Below, piece by piece: positions 54,648-63,105 of a stretch of 64,000 nucleotides of DNA (positions within the stretch are counted from its first letter, which is position 1; each line of letters starts with the position of its first letter). The notes beneath the pieces are model-generated. The model was given only the letters and a program-made list of their open reading frames with translations, did no database searches and was not told the origin of the DNA. The position numbers were made by a program, and so were the translations under genes. This DNA is from Lewinellaceae bacterium (GTDB taxonomy: Bacteria > Bacteroidota > Bacteroidia > Chitinophagales > Saprospiraceae), in contig JACJYO010000012.1 of assembly GCA_020636075.1 (NCBI GenBank), positions 1 to 64,000 of the forward strand, in the 5' to 3' direction.

Positions 54648-57600
54648 CTACGTCCTGCGCGGTGGCAACAACGGTATCTGCACAATGAACCAACCGTTTT
54701 CTTCGCTCGTTTTCAGCGGTTTATCGGTCAGATACTGGTAAAGCGAGCGCAATTTATTCAGGCCCTGTTTGTTGCTTGTTTCCACCATGTTCCGGCGTTG
54801 AATATTATTGCGCACCAAGAGATACCCGTTTTCCGTAACAATCTCTATCCGAAGGGGTGACTCTTCATCCAGGGTATTGTGCTTGATGGCATTTTCCAGG
54901 AGGTTTTGCAGGGTTACCGGCACAATTTCGTGATTTGCATACGCCTCGTCGATATCAAAATGCACCTGCAAGGCATCGCCAAAGCGGGTGTGTTGCAGGT
55001 GGATAAAGTGCCCGGCAAATTCGATTTCGTCGGATAAACGCACCCGCTCATTGTCGGGGCTTTGCAACATGTACCGGTACATTTTACTCAGGGCATTCAA
55101 AAATGTGCCGGCTTTTTGCGGTTCAAACCGGATCAGGCTGCCCAATGAAGCCAGGGAATTGAACAGGAAATGCGGATTCAGTTGTTGGGTCAGGTTTTCG
55201 TATTGAACTTGCGCTTTTTCCTTTGCCAGTGCCTGTGCTTTGCGCTCCAGTTGATGTAATGCCCGCCGGTACCGCACCCGCCGCAGGGCAAACCAGCCAG
55301 CGAGGGCAAGCAATCCAAGCCCCAGTATGCTCCAAAACCAATTGGATCGATACCAATATTCTCCAACCCGGATCCGGAGGGTTTGCTCCGGCACATCCCA
55401 GTTGTTTGGGTCGGTGGTGGCTTTGTACCGGAACGTGTAGTTGCCCGCCGGCACATCCGTATAGTTGGCCAGGCGTTCACGCGTATAGGTCCATTGCAGG
55501 TCATATGGTTCCATACGGTAGGCGTACCAGGTTTGCCGGGGATTGCGGAAGTTGAGCGCGGTCATCTCCAGGGAGAAAAAGTTCTGTCCCGGTGGAAAAT
55601 AAATTTCCTCCAGTTCCTCACTGTTTAACGCCGTGTCGAACGGCCGGTTAAACACGCGTACCGAAGATAGCAGCAAGGGCAATTCCGCATGGCGGGGGGT
55701 GTAACGTTCCGGGTCAAAAAGCAAGAAACCCCGCCGGGTAGAAAACAGAAAACTGCCATCGCGCAGCTTGCACGGAGATAGATCGGAAAACTCATCGGTC
55801 GGCAAGCCATCGTGCACATTGAACCGGCGAATACGCTGCCGGGTGCTGTCGAACAGCAATAAGCCCTGCGAGCTGCCTACCCAAATACGGTTGTGGCGGT
55901 CGGCCAGCACACCCGAGGTCCGGTTAGCCGGCAAGCCGCGTGCGCGATCAAAATTTGTAAACTGAAAGGTCGACGGGTCAATTGCCGACAGCCCGTTGGA
56001 GGTACTTGCCCAGATTACGCCGTTGGAATCTTCGGTCACATTGAACACGAAATTGCCAATAAGTGTGGAATCGTTCTCCGGTGTGCGCTCCCAATGGCGG
56101 GCAGTGCCCTCCGTGGGATTAAAACAAAGCAGCCCCCGGCCATCGAGGCCGAACCAAAGCAGTCCCCGGCTATCTTCAAAAATACTGTGCCCGAACAATC
56201 CGGCGTAAAGGCCCAGCACCGGATGTTCCCGAATACTCCGGGCTTTGGTTTCGCCTGCCGGCAAATAAAAATGCCCATCACGCGTCCCCCCAAACCAGAG
56301 GGTACCCTGTCGATCCTCGGCAATGACCAGGTAATACGCTTCGGGCAGGCCATCTTTTTCCGTCAAAAACTCCATGCGGCCGGAAGCCAGGTTGTACCGG
56401 TTCACTCCGGTTGCCGTGCCGATCCACAGGCGCCCTTGCCTGTCGAGGCAGAGTCCGCGCACGGAGTTGTCGTGCAGCAATGTTGGCTTTCCTTTACGGT
56501 TTTGAAAACTTCGGTATTTGCCTGTACGCCGGTCGTATTGAAACAAGCCAGAGCCAGTTGCCAGCCAAAGCGTACCGTCGGGTGCTTCAACAGCGCTTCG
56601 GGCCCAACGGCTGCCTTCATTGTTTTCATCACTGCCGGGCAAAAGCGTCTGGAACAGGTTGCGGTCAGGATGAAACCAGGAAGCGCCAATGCCGGAAATC
56701 CCGAGCCAGATAAACCCGTTTTTATCCTGAAACGCGCAGTTGATATTATTGCCGGGTATACTGTTCGGCAAATACGGGTTATTGTCGATAGTCTGAAAAC
56801 GGTCGGTTTGGGCATCGTACAATGCCAGCCCTGCCTGTCCGGTCGTAGCCCAAAGCCGGTTTTGAGCATCCTTAAAAATTGCGGTTACAATGTTCGGCAG
56901 CCCATCCTGGGCAAACTCCAGGTCGCGATACACCCGGCAATCCTGAAAATTCAGATCGGTGCGAAAAATAAGGGTAGGCGCACTTCTGGCGGTAACCCAC
57001 ACCGTCCCGTCGTCCATGATCCGGAAGCGGTGAATGCGCTGACCGCGCAAGCAGGCAGGCAAGGGAACTTTCGTCGTTTTTTGGCTTTGCAAATCCATCA
57101 AAACCAAGCCTGTATCGCGGGACATGTAGAGTTTGTTCCGATGCAATTGCATATCCCCGATTTGGGTGCTCAGCAGCACATTGGCATTGGGCTCGTCCCG
57201 GTACAAGTGCAGGTTTCCGCTCGCAGTTTCCAATTTCAAAAGGCCCTGTCGGCTGGCAATGTGCAAAATACCCGGCGCCGTTTCTATAACCGGGCCAACC
57301 CAGGAAATCTTGCCGGCGCCGTATTGCCGGAATTGTTTTTTGGAAAAATCGTATTCCATCAAGCCGTGCAAAAAGCAAATCCAGAGCCGCCCGTTCGAAT
57401 CGCTGTAGATGTAGCGCACGTTGCTGGGAATGATGGAAGTACTGTCGCCGAACTGGTGTTCAAATGTTTGAACGGAATACCCGTCGTAGCAGTTAACCCC
57501 GTCGGAAGTGCCCAGCCAAATGTAACCGTAGCGGTCCTGGCCAATGGCTCCGACGTTGCCGGAAGTTAGTCCTTGTGCAGTGGTAACTGTTTGAAAAGCA

Positions 57601-57680
57601 TAGGATAAAGGTTGCGCCCACACCGTTTGAGCAGCAAAGATCAGATAAATGAACAAACAGTGTGGGCGCAACATGGCCAT
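54648..57680 (-). CDS. LytS-type sensor kinase with two-component propeller and Y_Y_Y domain
   Basis: The 1010-residue protein has a signal peptide (CLFIYLIFAAQTVWAQ) and about eleven or more propeller blades with the pattern G.(I/L)W.GT..G...YD. A Y_Y_Y domain follows (about 690-770, GNYTFRYKATTDPNNWDVPE). One transmembrane segment (WFWSILGLGLLALAGWFAL) leads to a cytoplasmic His_kinase domain with NPHFLFNSLASLGSLI (phosphoacceptor His) and an HATPase N-box LLENAIKHN. The periplasmic propeller senses an unknown ligand. The kinase is of the LytS/YehU type and pairs with the LytTR regulator downstream. Confidence 0.92.
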   Translation of the reverse strand: MAMLRPHCLFIYLIFAAQTVWAQPLSYAFQTVTTAQGLTSGNVGAIGQDRYGYIWLGTSDGVNCYDGYSVQTFEHQFGDSTSIIPSNVRYIYSDSNGRLWICFLHGLMEYDFSKKQFRQYGAGKISWVGPVIETAPGILHIASRQGLLKLETASGNLHLYRDEPNANVLLSTQIGDMQLHRNKLYMSRDTGLVLMDLQSQKTTKVPLPACLRGQRIHRFRIMDDGTVWVTARSAPTLIFRTDLNFQDCRVYRDLEFAQDGLPNIVTAIFKDAQNRLWATTGQAGLALYDAQTDRFQTIDNNPYLPNSIPGNNINCAFQDKNGFIWLGISGIGASWFHPDRNLFQTLLPGSDENNEGSRWARSAVEAPDGTLWLATGSGLFQYDRRTGKYRSFQNRKGKPTLLHDNSVRGLCLDRQGRLWIGTATGVNRYNLASGRMEFLTEKDGLPEAYYLVIAEDRQGTLWFGGTRDGHFYLPAGETKARSIREHPVLGLYAGLFGHSIFEDSRGLLWFGLDGRGLLCFNPTEGTARHWERTPENDSTLIGNFVFNVTEDSNGVIWASTSNGLSAIDPSTFQFTNFDRARGLPANRTSGVLADRHNRIWVGSSQGLLLFDSTRQRIRRFNVHDGLPTDEFSDLSPCKLRDGSFLFSTRRGFLLFDPERYTPRHAELPLLLSSVRVFNRPFDTALNSEELEEIYFPPGQNFFSLEMTALNFRNPRQTWYAYRMEPYDLQWTYTRERLANYTDVPAGNYTFRYKATTDPNNWDVPEQTLRIRVGEYWYRSNWFWSILGLGLLALAGWFALRRVRYRRALHQLERKAQALAKEKAQVQYENLTQQLNPHFLFNSLASLGSLIRFEPQKAGTFLNALSKMYRYMLQSPDNERVRLSDEIEFAGHFIHLQHTRFGDALQVHFDIDEAYANHEIVPVTLQNLLENAIKHNTLDEESPLRIEIVTENGYLLVRNNIQRRNMVETSNKQGLNKLRSLYQYLTDKPLKTSEENGWFIVQIPLLPPRRT

Positions 57681-57694
57681 GCCAATAATTTGGT

Positions 57695-58468
57695 TTACTG
57701 ATATTTATGAAAAACGGTGTACGCGTTGCCACTGTCGAAGGCCAAAGCGGCCGATATCGGGTAACCGTCCGCATCGAAGGTATAAACATAGTTGACAAAC
57801 CAACTCACTTTTCCGTCGCGGAAGCCGGTGTATTTGGTGGCCAAATGTTTGTTCGGTTTTCCGGTAAAGAAATTGCCAATATTGAGGTGCTGCCAGCTCA
57901 GGCCCGACCGGTCTTCCGTGTTCTGGTCGTACTCCCAGGCCCCGCCGTAATCGTATACACCGTTGACATACACTTCAAAGTTTGCCATGTCGCCGTTTTT
58001 GTAGGTGTACCGGTAATCGTATATGGATTCGCCGGCGCTGTAGTTTGAGATAACCCGTTTCAAATAACCGGCGGCATCGTATTCAAAAGTGTACACCACA
58101 TTGCGGGGTATGCCATTGAATGCACTCACGGCACTGCCTTCGGTTACAAATCCCTGTGCATTCAGTTTGCCGGTAAAGTTGTATACCACGCTGTTTACAG
58201 AAGTTCGCTTCGAAACAATATGCACTTCATTGTTGGTATAACTTACATCCGTGATGTCTTCGCCGTCGCTCTGATGAATCACCCGCCCCTTGGCGTCATA
58301 CTTGATAACCAACGGGTTGATGTCTACGCCCTGATACGTAAAGCCCACAAGTTTTTTAGTTGTTTGCTGGGGAGTGGGATTACCGGGGCCGGGTTGGGTT
58401 TGGTCGTCTTTGTGGCAGGCAGTCAGCGCTGCCAGGAGCAGCAAGGCTGCCAGTTGAGATGGTTTCAT
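57695..58468 (-). CDS. Hypothetical lipoprotein (DUF4595-like)
   Basis: This 257-residue protein has a lipoprotein signal (MKPSQLAALLLLAALTAC, Cys at residue 18). The beta-rich body uses repeated Y-x-Y-D-x-x-G motifs (IKYDAKGRVIHQ, FEYDAAGYLKRV and YTFDADGYPISAA), as in RHS-like/DUF4595 Bacteroidota lipoproteins. It is surface- or periplasm-anchored, with unknown function. It lies 14 bp upstream of the sensor kinase gene and 20 bp after the globin gene, so the four genes probably form one operon. Confidence 0.7.
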   Translation of the reverse strand: MKPSQLAALLLLAALTACHKDDQTQPGPGNPTPQQTTKKLVGFTYQGVDINPLVIKYDAKGRVIHQSDGEDITDVSYTNNEVHIVSKRTSVNSVVYNFTGKLNAQGFVTEGSAVSAFNGIPRNVVYTFEYDAAGYLKRVISNYSAGESIYDYRYTYKNGDMANFEVYVNGVYDYGGAWEYDQNTEDRSGLSWQHLNIGNFFTGKPNKHLATKYTGFRDGKVSWFVNYVYTFDADGYPISAALAFDSGNAYTVFHKYQ

Positions 58469-58488
58469 TTGAAAAAAATTAGTGTTTG

Positions 58489-58911
58489 TTAATCGTTTGT
58501 TGTGTGTTCAGCCGCCGCGATCATGGTTCCGCTAATCAATTGGTAACAGGTCGTCCAGGCTTCGGCAGTCGCTGGCGTCCAATCATCGCCCAGGCCGGAT
58601 TCCAACGTCCAAAGCAAGGCGGCACCAACGTATTGGTAGTGTTTTGGCCGGACACCGTACTCGACGTGACGTTGCGCCAGGTCAGTCAGTTCCTGTTGCA
58701 GATGATTTATGTCGTCAAGTCGAGTAACCATGGCGTGCAGAGTGGCAATCAGTTTTTGGTTTTGGCCACTCATCTCTTTTGGGAACATGCGCCGAAGTTC
58801 GGGGTGGTCCAAAAACAGTTTGCTGTAAAACAGGTCGCCCACTTGGGTTTGATCCAGGTCGCGGAGGAGGCGCCAGGAGCTTTTAACCAATGTGATCTGC
58901 TTTTGCGTCAT
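58489..58911 (-). CDS. Single-domain globin (flavohemoglobin-like)
   Basis: The 140-residue protein is a bacterial haemoglobin domain of the FHb/Vgb type. It has Phe43 (CD1), a Gln in the E-helix (GQNQKLIATL) and the proximal His82 in RHVEYGVRPKHYQYVGAALLWTLE. There is no FAD/NAD reductase domain. Such globins bind O2, NO or CO and can dioxygenate NO with a separate reductase. It is the first gene of a run globin, lipoprotein, kinase, regulator with gaps of 20, 14 and 39 bp. Confidence 0.88.
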   Translation of the reverse strand: MTQKQITLVKSSWRLLRDLDQTQVGDLFYSKLFLDHPELRRMFPKEMSGQNQKLIATLHAMVTRLDDINHLQQELTDLAQRHVEYGVRPKHYQYVGAALLWTLESGLGDDWTPATAEAWTTCYQLISGTMIAAAEHTTND

Positions 58912-59048
58912 GTTTTTGTTTCAGTGTCGAATCCCGTTTTGTTTAATGGAACAAAAGTAGCAGGCAGGGCATGCGGCTCCAATTTTTAAACTATGAACCG
59001 GGGCAAATTGAAAATGAGGCGGGGGGCAAGGGAAATTAAACTTCTTTT

Positions 59049-59193
59049 CCCAGCCATGAATGGCTGGGCTAATAAGGCGCCTTTCGTTTTTATTGATTGG
59101 CCATCCGCAACCCAGCCATTCTTATCTCAGCCTGTTCGTAACCCAGCCTGTTCTTAGCCCAGCCTGTTCTTAGCCCAGCCATTCATGGCTGGG
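59049..59193. repeat. CCCAGCCAT-type palindromes
   Basis: CCCAGCCATGAATGGCTGGG (59049-59068) and CCCAGCCATTCATGGCTGGG (59174-59193) flank near-tandem copies of the word TTCTTAGCCCAGCCTG. The 58912-59294 gap is otherwise empty apart from the promoter near 59223. Confidence 0.8.
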
Positions 59194-59222
59194 CGGAAGA
59201 GCGGATTACCCCAACCAGCGTA

Positions 59223-59252
59223 TTGAAGCCCAATACGTAAAAGTTTAACTTG
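59223..59252 (+). promoter_or_regulatory. Probable promoter of dockerin/cohesin-like protein 1
   Basis: TTG (59223-59225), a 20-bp spacer and TAACTTG (59246-59252) resemble a -33/-7 pair. The same elements with the same spacing precede the paralogue (61102-61131), although the spacer differs. Confidence 0.45.
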
Positions 59253-59294
59253 CAGGCTAATAATGTAATATGAATAACCTGCCCGTATCATCCC

Positions 59295-60962
59295 ATGAAA
59301 AAAATCGCTACGTTAATCCTCCTTGCGCTTTGCACCCAAGTTCAACTTGCTGCCCAGTGCAATCCCGATACCGAGCCACCGATGGTGGCGGCGGCCCAAG
59401 GCTTGACAATTACCTGGTTGCCCAATTGTTTTATCATACTTTTTGCTACCGATTTTTTAGATACGCTGAGCGACAACTGTACCCCGGGCGATCAAATAGA
59501 GTTTGCCATCCGTAAAACAGAAACGGGTACAGGCTTTCCGACCAATCCGGACGGCAGTCCACAACTTTACGTCCAATACGAGGCTTGCGACCAAGGTGCA
59601 AATTACGTGGAAGTGTGGGCCCGCGATCAGGCTGGCAATACCAGTGTGGACACGGCTTTGTTATATGTATGGGACTATGGCGGCTTTTGTGACTGTTTTA
59701 GCGGCAAGATTCGAGCATGTGCATCCACTGTCAATAATGAACCGGTTGAGGAGGTGTCCTACGAGCTTTGCTTAAACCTTCCGGTGCTCCCGGTTTCCTG
59801 TTTTTTCAGGACAGGTAACTGCGAACTATTTTCCGGCATCTATTTTGGCACACATCCAGTTATTACCCCGACAAAAAACAATGACCCGCTGAACGGCGTA
59901 TCCACCTTCGACCTGGTTTTGATAAACAAGCACATTCTTGGCACTCAGCCCTTTGACAATCCGTACCAACTGATTGCCGCTGACGCCAACAACAGCGGTA
60001 GTGTCTCCACCTTCGACATTGTGGAACTCCGCAAATTGATCCTGGGCAATTACACCACACTGCCCAACAACACTTCCTGGCGGTTTTTACCCAAAGGGTA
60101 TACGTTTCCCAACCCGGCTAACCCGTTTAGCCAGGCGATCCCGGATTCAATCGGAATCAACGATTTTTTTGCATGGGAAACCCAGGTTGATTTCACCGGA
60201 ATAAAAATCGGCGACATCAGCGGCAATGCAATTCCTGACTCCTTGATTTCCCTCGACGATCGTTCTGAAAGCCTCCTTCAACTGGAAGATCATTTTCTTC
60301 AGCCCGGACAAACGACCCGAATCCCACTCCATTTTAGCGAAATAACTAAATTGCTCGGCCTGCAATTTGCCCTCGGATTTGATCCTTTGGCGTTGGAAAT
60401 TTCCGGGCTGGATCTCAGTGAGCGGCTGACTCGAAGTCAGCCGCTCACTACCGGCTTCACTGCAGGCCGGTTTTTCGCCCAGCCTCAACCCGGCCTGCTC
60501 ACTTTCAGCTGGGACGACGCAAATACCACTACCCTGTCCGCCGGCGAACCAATTTTGTTTTTAGAAATAAAAGCCCGGCAAGCACTCCAACTCAGCCAGG
60601 CCTTTCACCTGAAATCCGAACGTTTGCACCCTGAACTGTACACCGCCGACGGGACCATCCACTCCATGGCGCTCGATTTTTTGGCTGCGCCAAAAATTGA
60701 ACAAACCCGCGTTTTCCCGGCTGCGCCAAATCCGGTAAGTGGGCCGGTATCCATTCCGGTTGCCCTGGTGGAGCCCGGCAATCTGATGCTCGAGATTTTT
60801 GATTTAAACGGGCGGCAATTGCACCGGCAGGAGGTTTTCCTGGGTACTGGTTTGCATCGGATTGAAATTCCTGTCGAGGTATTGGCCGGTAATCGCGGGG
60901 TATTGCCCTATCGCGTGGTGGTGGGCGATTTAATTGAACTTGGAAAATTGATTTGCCCGTAA
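59295..60962 (+). CDS. Secreted T9SS protein with dockerin- and cohesin-like modules (1)
   Basis: The 555-residue protein has a signal peptide (MKKIATLILLALCTQVQLAAQ) and an N-terminal Cys-rich domain with CNPDTEPPMV. A dockerin-like pair follows (DPLNGVSTFDLVLINKHILG and ADANNSGSVSTFDIVELRKL). A cohesin-like domain (LLGLQFALGFDPLALEISGL) and a type A sorting domain (FPAAPNPVSGPVSIPVAL to the end) complete it. Residues 375-385 are encoded by a perfect palindrome (60417-60449). It is about 55-60% identical by eye to the next gene, and nearly identical from the cohesin-like domain on. Confidence 0.8.
   Translation: MKKIATLILLALCTQVQLAAQCNPDTEPPMVAAAQGLTITWLPNCFIILFATDFLDTLSDNCTPGDQIEFAIRKTETGTGFPTNPDGSPQLYVQYEACDQGANYVEVWARDQAGNTSVDTALLYVWDYGGFCDCFSGKIRACASTVNNEPVEEVSYELCLNLPVLPVSCFFRTGNCELFSGIYFGTHPVITPTKNNDPLNGVSTFDLVLINKHILGTQPFDNPYQLIAADANNSGSVSTFDIVELRKLILGNYTTLPNNTSWRFLPKGYTFPNPANPFSQAIPDSIGINDFFAWETQVDFTGIKIGDISGNAIPDSLISLDDRSESLLQLEDHFLQPGQTTRIPLHFSEITKLLGLQFALGFDPLALEISGLDLSERLTRSQPLTTGFTAGRFFAQPQPGLLTFSWDDANTTTLSAGEPILFLEIKARQALQLSQAFHLKSERLHPELYTADGTIHSMALDFLAAPKIEQTRVFPAAPNPVSGPVSIPVALVEPGNLMLEIFDLNGRQLHRQEVFLGTGLHRIEIPVEVLAGNRGVLPYRVVVGDLIELGKLICP
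60417..60449. repeat. Palindrome inside a coding sequence
   Basis: Fifteen-bp arms (60417-60431 and 60435-60449) with tip GACT-CGA-AGTC are translated as SERLTRSQPLT within the cohesin-like domain. The tip is the same as in the intergenic palindromes. Confidence 0.85.
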
Positions 60963-60970
60963 TGGGAAAC

Positions 60971-61041
60971 GGCAACCCATCCCGCGATGCCGTAGGGGCG
61001 ATCGCAAGGGTCGCCCCTACGGCATCGCGGGATGGGTTGCC
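60971..61041. repeat. Perfect 31-bp palindrome
   Basis: Arms 60971-61001 and 61011-61041 match over all 31 positions with a 9-nt loop, 9 bp after the first dockerin/cohesin gene. It is a strong hairpin and likely terminator, although no T-tract follows. Confidence 0.9.
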
Positions 61042-61101
61042 GGGATACGGGCTGGGCCGTTTTAAAAACCTGACAGACCAGGGATTACCCAATCTAAAGT
61101 A

Positions 61102-61131
61102 TTGAAAAACAGCACATACAAATTTAACTTG
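61102..61131 (+). promoter_or_regulatory. Probable promoter of dockerin/cohesin-like protein 2
   Basis: TTG (61102-61104), 20 bp, TAACTTG (61125-61131): the same as upstream of the paralogue, while the spacer sequence differs, so the boxes appear conserved. Confidence 0.45.
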
Positions 61132-61156
61132 CTTGCTGAAACCAACCCGGCATCCC

Positions 61157-62824
61157 ATGAAAAAAATCGCTACGTTAATCCTATTCGCTTTTTTCACACA
61201 CTTCCAACTTACTGCCCAATGTAACCCCGACATCGAGCCGCCTGTGGTGGCGGCCCTGAATGACCTGTGCATCAATTTTATATCCCCGGGAAAAGCAACC
61301 ATCCATGCGTCTGATTTGATTTCGTTTAGTTCAGACAACTGCACCGCAAAAAATGATTTGGTATACGCTATTCGCCGGTTGGGATCAGGAACCGGCTTCC
61401 CCACTGATACCGCCGGCAACCCGCAAACGCAAATTACGTACGACTGCTTCAACTACGGTGTACAGCAGCTGGAAGTCTGGGTACGCGACGAAGCCGGAAA
61501 TGCCAGTTGGGACTCTTCGCTGATCGTTTTGATTGACAAATTTGATTTCTGCCATCTTGATCCGATTTGGGGTAACGGTTGCGCAAAAACAGAATTCAAC
61601 GAACTAATCACCGAGACTACCTGGAATTTTGACCTGGAACCGCCAGTCGATTTTCATCCTTGTCTTCCACACCCGCCCTATACCAGCCCTTGCCTGCAGC
61701 AAATGTTTATTGGTAAAACGGCCACCACAATCCGGCCGAGTTTGAATAAAGACCCGCTGAACGGCGTTTCGACCTTCGACCTCGTATTGATCAACAAACA
61801 CATTCTCGGCGTTGAACCGCTGAGCTCTCCGTATAAAATACTGGCCGCTGATGCCAACAACTCCAAGTCGGTTTCGATTTCGGATGTGGTGGAATTGCGC
61901 AAGCTGCTGCTTGGTATATACACCGATTTGCCGCAGCGCGAATCCTGGGGCTTTGTTCTGAAAAGTTTTCAATTTCCCGATCCTGCCAATCCCTTTGCAA
62001 CGCCTGTGCCCGGTACGCTGGAGTATGTTTATCAACCAAACCTAAACGAAAATTTTATCGGTTATAAAGTGGGCGACGTGAATGGGAATGCAGTTGCCAA
62101 TGCGCAAGCACCGGCAGAGGAGCGGTCAACCACCTCGCTCCGGCTTCCCGATCCGATGCTGCTCCCGGGACAAACAGCACAAATCCCACTCTATTTTAGT
62201 GAATCAGCCGAATTACTCGGCCTGCAATTTGCCCTCGAATTTGACCCTTTGGCGTTGGAAATTTCCGGGCTGGAACTCAGTGAGCGGCTGACTCGAAGTC
62301 AGCCGCTCACTACCGGCTTCACTGAAGGCCGGTTTTTCGCCCAACCTCAACCTGGCCTGCTCACTTTCAGCTGGGACGACGCAAATACCACTACCCTGTC
62401 CGCCGGCGAACCGTTTTTGTTTTTAGAAATAAAAGCCCGGCAACCGCTCCAACTCAGCCAGGCTTTTCACCTGAAATCCGAACGTTTGCACCCTGAACTG
62501 TACACCGCCGACGGGACCATCCACTCCATGGCGCTCGATTTTTTGGCTGCGCCAAAAATTGAACAAACGCGCATTTTTCCGGCTGCGCCAAACCCGGTAA
62601 GTGGGCCGGTATCCATTCCGGTTGCCCTGGCTGAGCCCACCAACCTGATGCTTGAGGTTTTTGATTTAAACGGGCGGCAATTGCACCGGCAGGAGGTTTT
62701 CCTGGGCACTGGTTTGCATCGGATAGAAATTCCTGTCGAGGTATTGGCCGGTAATCGCGGGGTATTGCCCTACCGCGTGATGGCAGGCAATCTTCTTAGC
62801 AGCGGAAAAATCGTGCGGCTTTAA
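61157..62824 (+). CDS. Secreted T9SS protein with dockerin- and cohesin-like modules (2)
   Basis: From the Met at 61157 (MKKIATLILFAFFTHFQLTAQ) the protein has 555 residues, the same order as its upstream paralogue. The N-terminal domain starts CNPDIEPPVV, and the dockerin-like pair is DPLNGVSTFDLVLINKHILG and ADANNSKSVSISDVVELRKL. A third half-site KVGDVNGNAV, a cohesin-like domain and a type A sorting domain follow. The palindrome-coded residues again occupy positions 375-385. An earlier in-frame Met eight codons upstream is less likely, because the signal peptide then starts late. Confidence 0.8.
   Translation: MKKIATLILFAFFTHFQLTAQCNPDIEPPVVAALNDLCINFISPGKATIHASDLISFSSDNCTAKNDLVYAIRRLGSGTGFPTDTAGNPQTQITYDCFNYGVQQLEVWVRDEAGNASWDSSLIVLIDKFDFCHLDPIWGNGCAKTEFNELITETTWNFDLEPPVDFHPCLPHPPYTSPCLQQMFIGKTATTIRPSLNKDPLNGVSTFDLVLINKHILGVEPLSSPYKILAADANNSKSVSISDVVELRKLLLGIYTDLPQRESWGFVLKSFQFPDPANPFATPVPGTLEYVYQPNLNENFIGYKVGDVNGNAVANAQAPAEERSTTSLRLPDPMLLPGQTAQIPLYFSESAELLGLQFALEFDPLALEISGLELSERLTRSQPLTTGFTEGRFFAQPQPGLLTFSWDDANTTTLSAGEPFLFLEIKARQPLQLSQAFHLKSERLHPELYTADGTIHSMALDFLAAPKIEQTRIFPAAPNPVSGPVSIPVALAEPTNLMLEVFDLNGRQLHRQEVFLGTGLHRIEIPVEVLAGNRGVLPYRVMAGNLLSSGKIVRL
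62279..62311. repeat. Palindrome inside a coding sequence (paralogue copy)
   Basis: It is identical to 60417-60449, at the same codon position of the duplicated gene, so it predates the duplication or was spread by gene conversion. Confidence 0.85.
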
Positions 62825-62833
62825 TTTTGTTTT

Positions 62834-62922
62834 CCCAGCCATGAATGGCTGGGCTAAGAAGGCTGCTCCCATTCCTTACAAACGTTTTTCTCAGCCCAGG
62901 CCTTAAGGCCTGGGCTGAGAAA
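62834..62922. repeat. CCCAGCCAT- and CCCAGGCCTT-type palindromes
   Basis: CCCAGCCATGAATGGCTGGG at 62834-62853, then a perfect 18-bp palindrome without loop (62887-62904 with 62905-62922) that contains CAGCCCAGGCCTT. Both carry the flanking words GGGCTAAGAA/GGGCTGAGAA. The rest of the gap to 63105 shows nothing. Confidence 0.8.
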
Positions 62923-63105
62923 TGAAGCCCCCGGGAACTTTTAAAGCCGCAACCCGGTTTTGCCCCCAGTAAACCAATTCCCATCATGCGCTTTCCCAGG
63001 CAACATACGATATTCAGTTGGGGCGTCTGTCCCAGTTGACCCCATGCGTGCTGTACGCGCGCTGCATTTTTAATTTCAAGTTTTAAGTAAAAAAACTGTT
63101 CAATC

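Noticed and set aside
53586..54860. 424-codon plus-strand open frame opposite the LytTR regulator
   Set aside because: It spans several minus-strand genes and their gap; no motif supports it.
55893..57569. 558-codon open frame opposite the sensor kinase
   Set aside because: It is antisense to a gene with clear domain motifs and has no recognisable motif itself; it is a by-product of codon bias.
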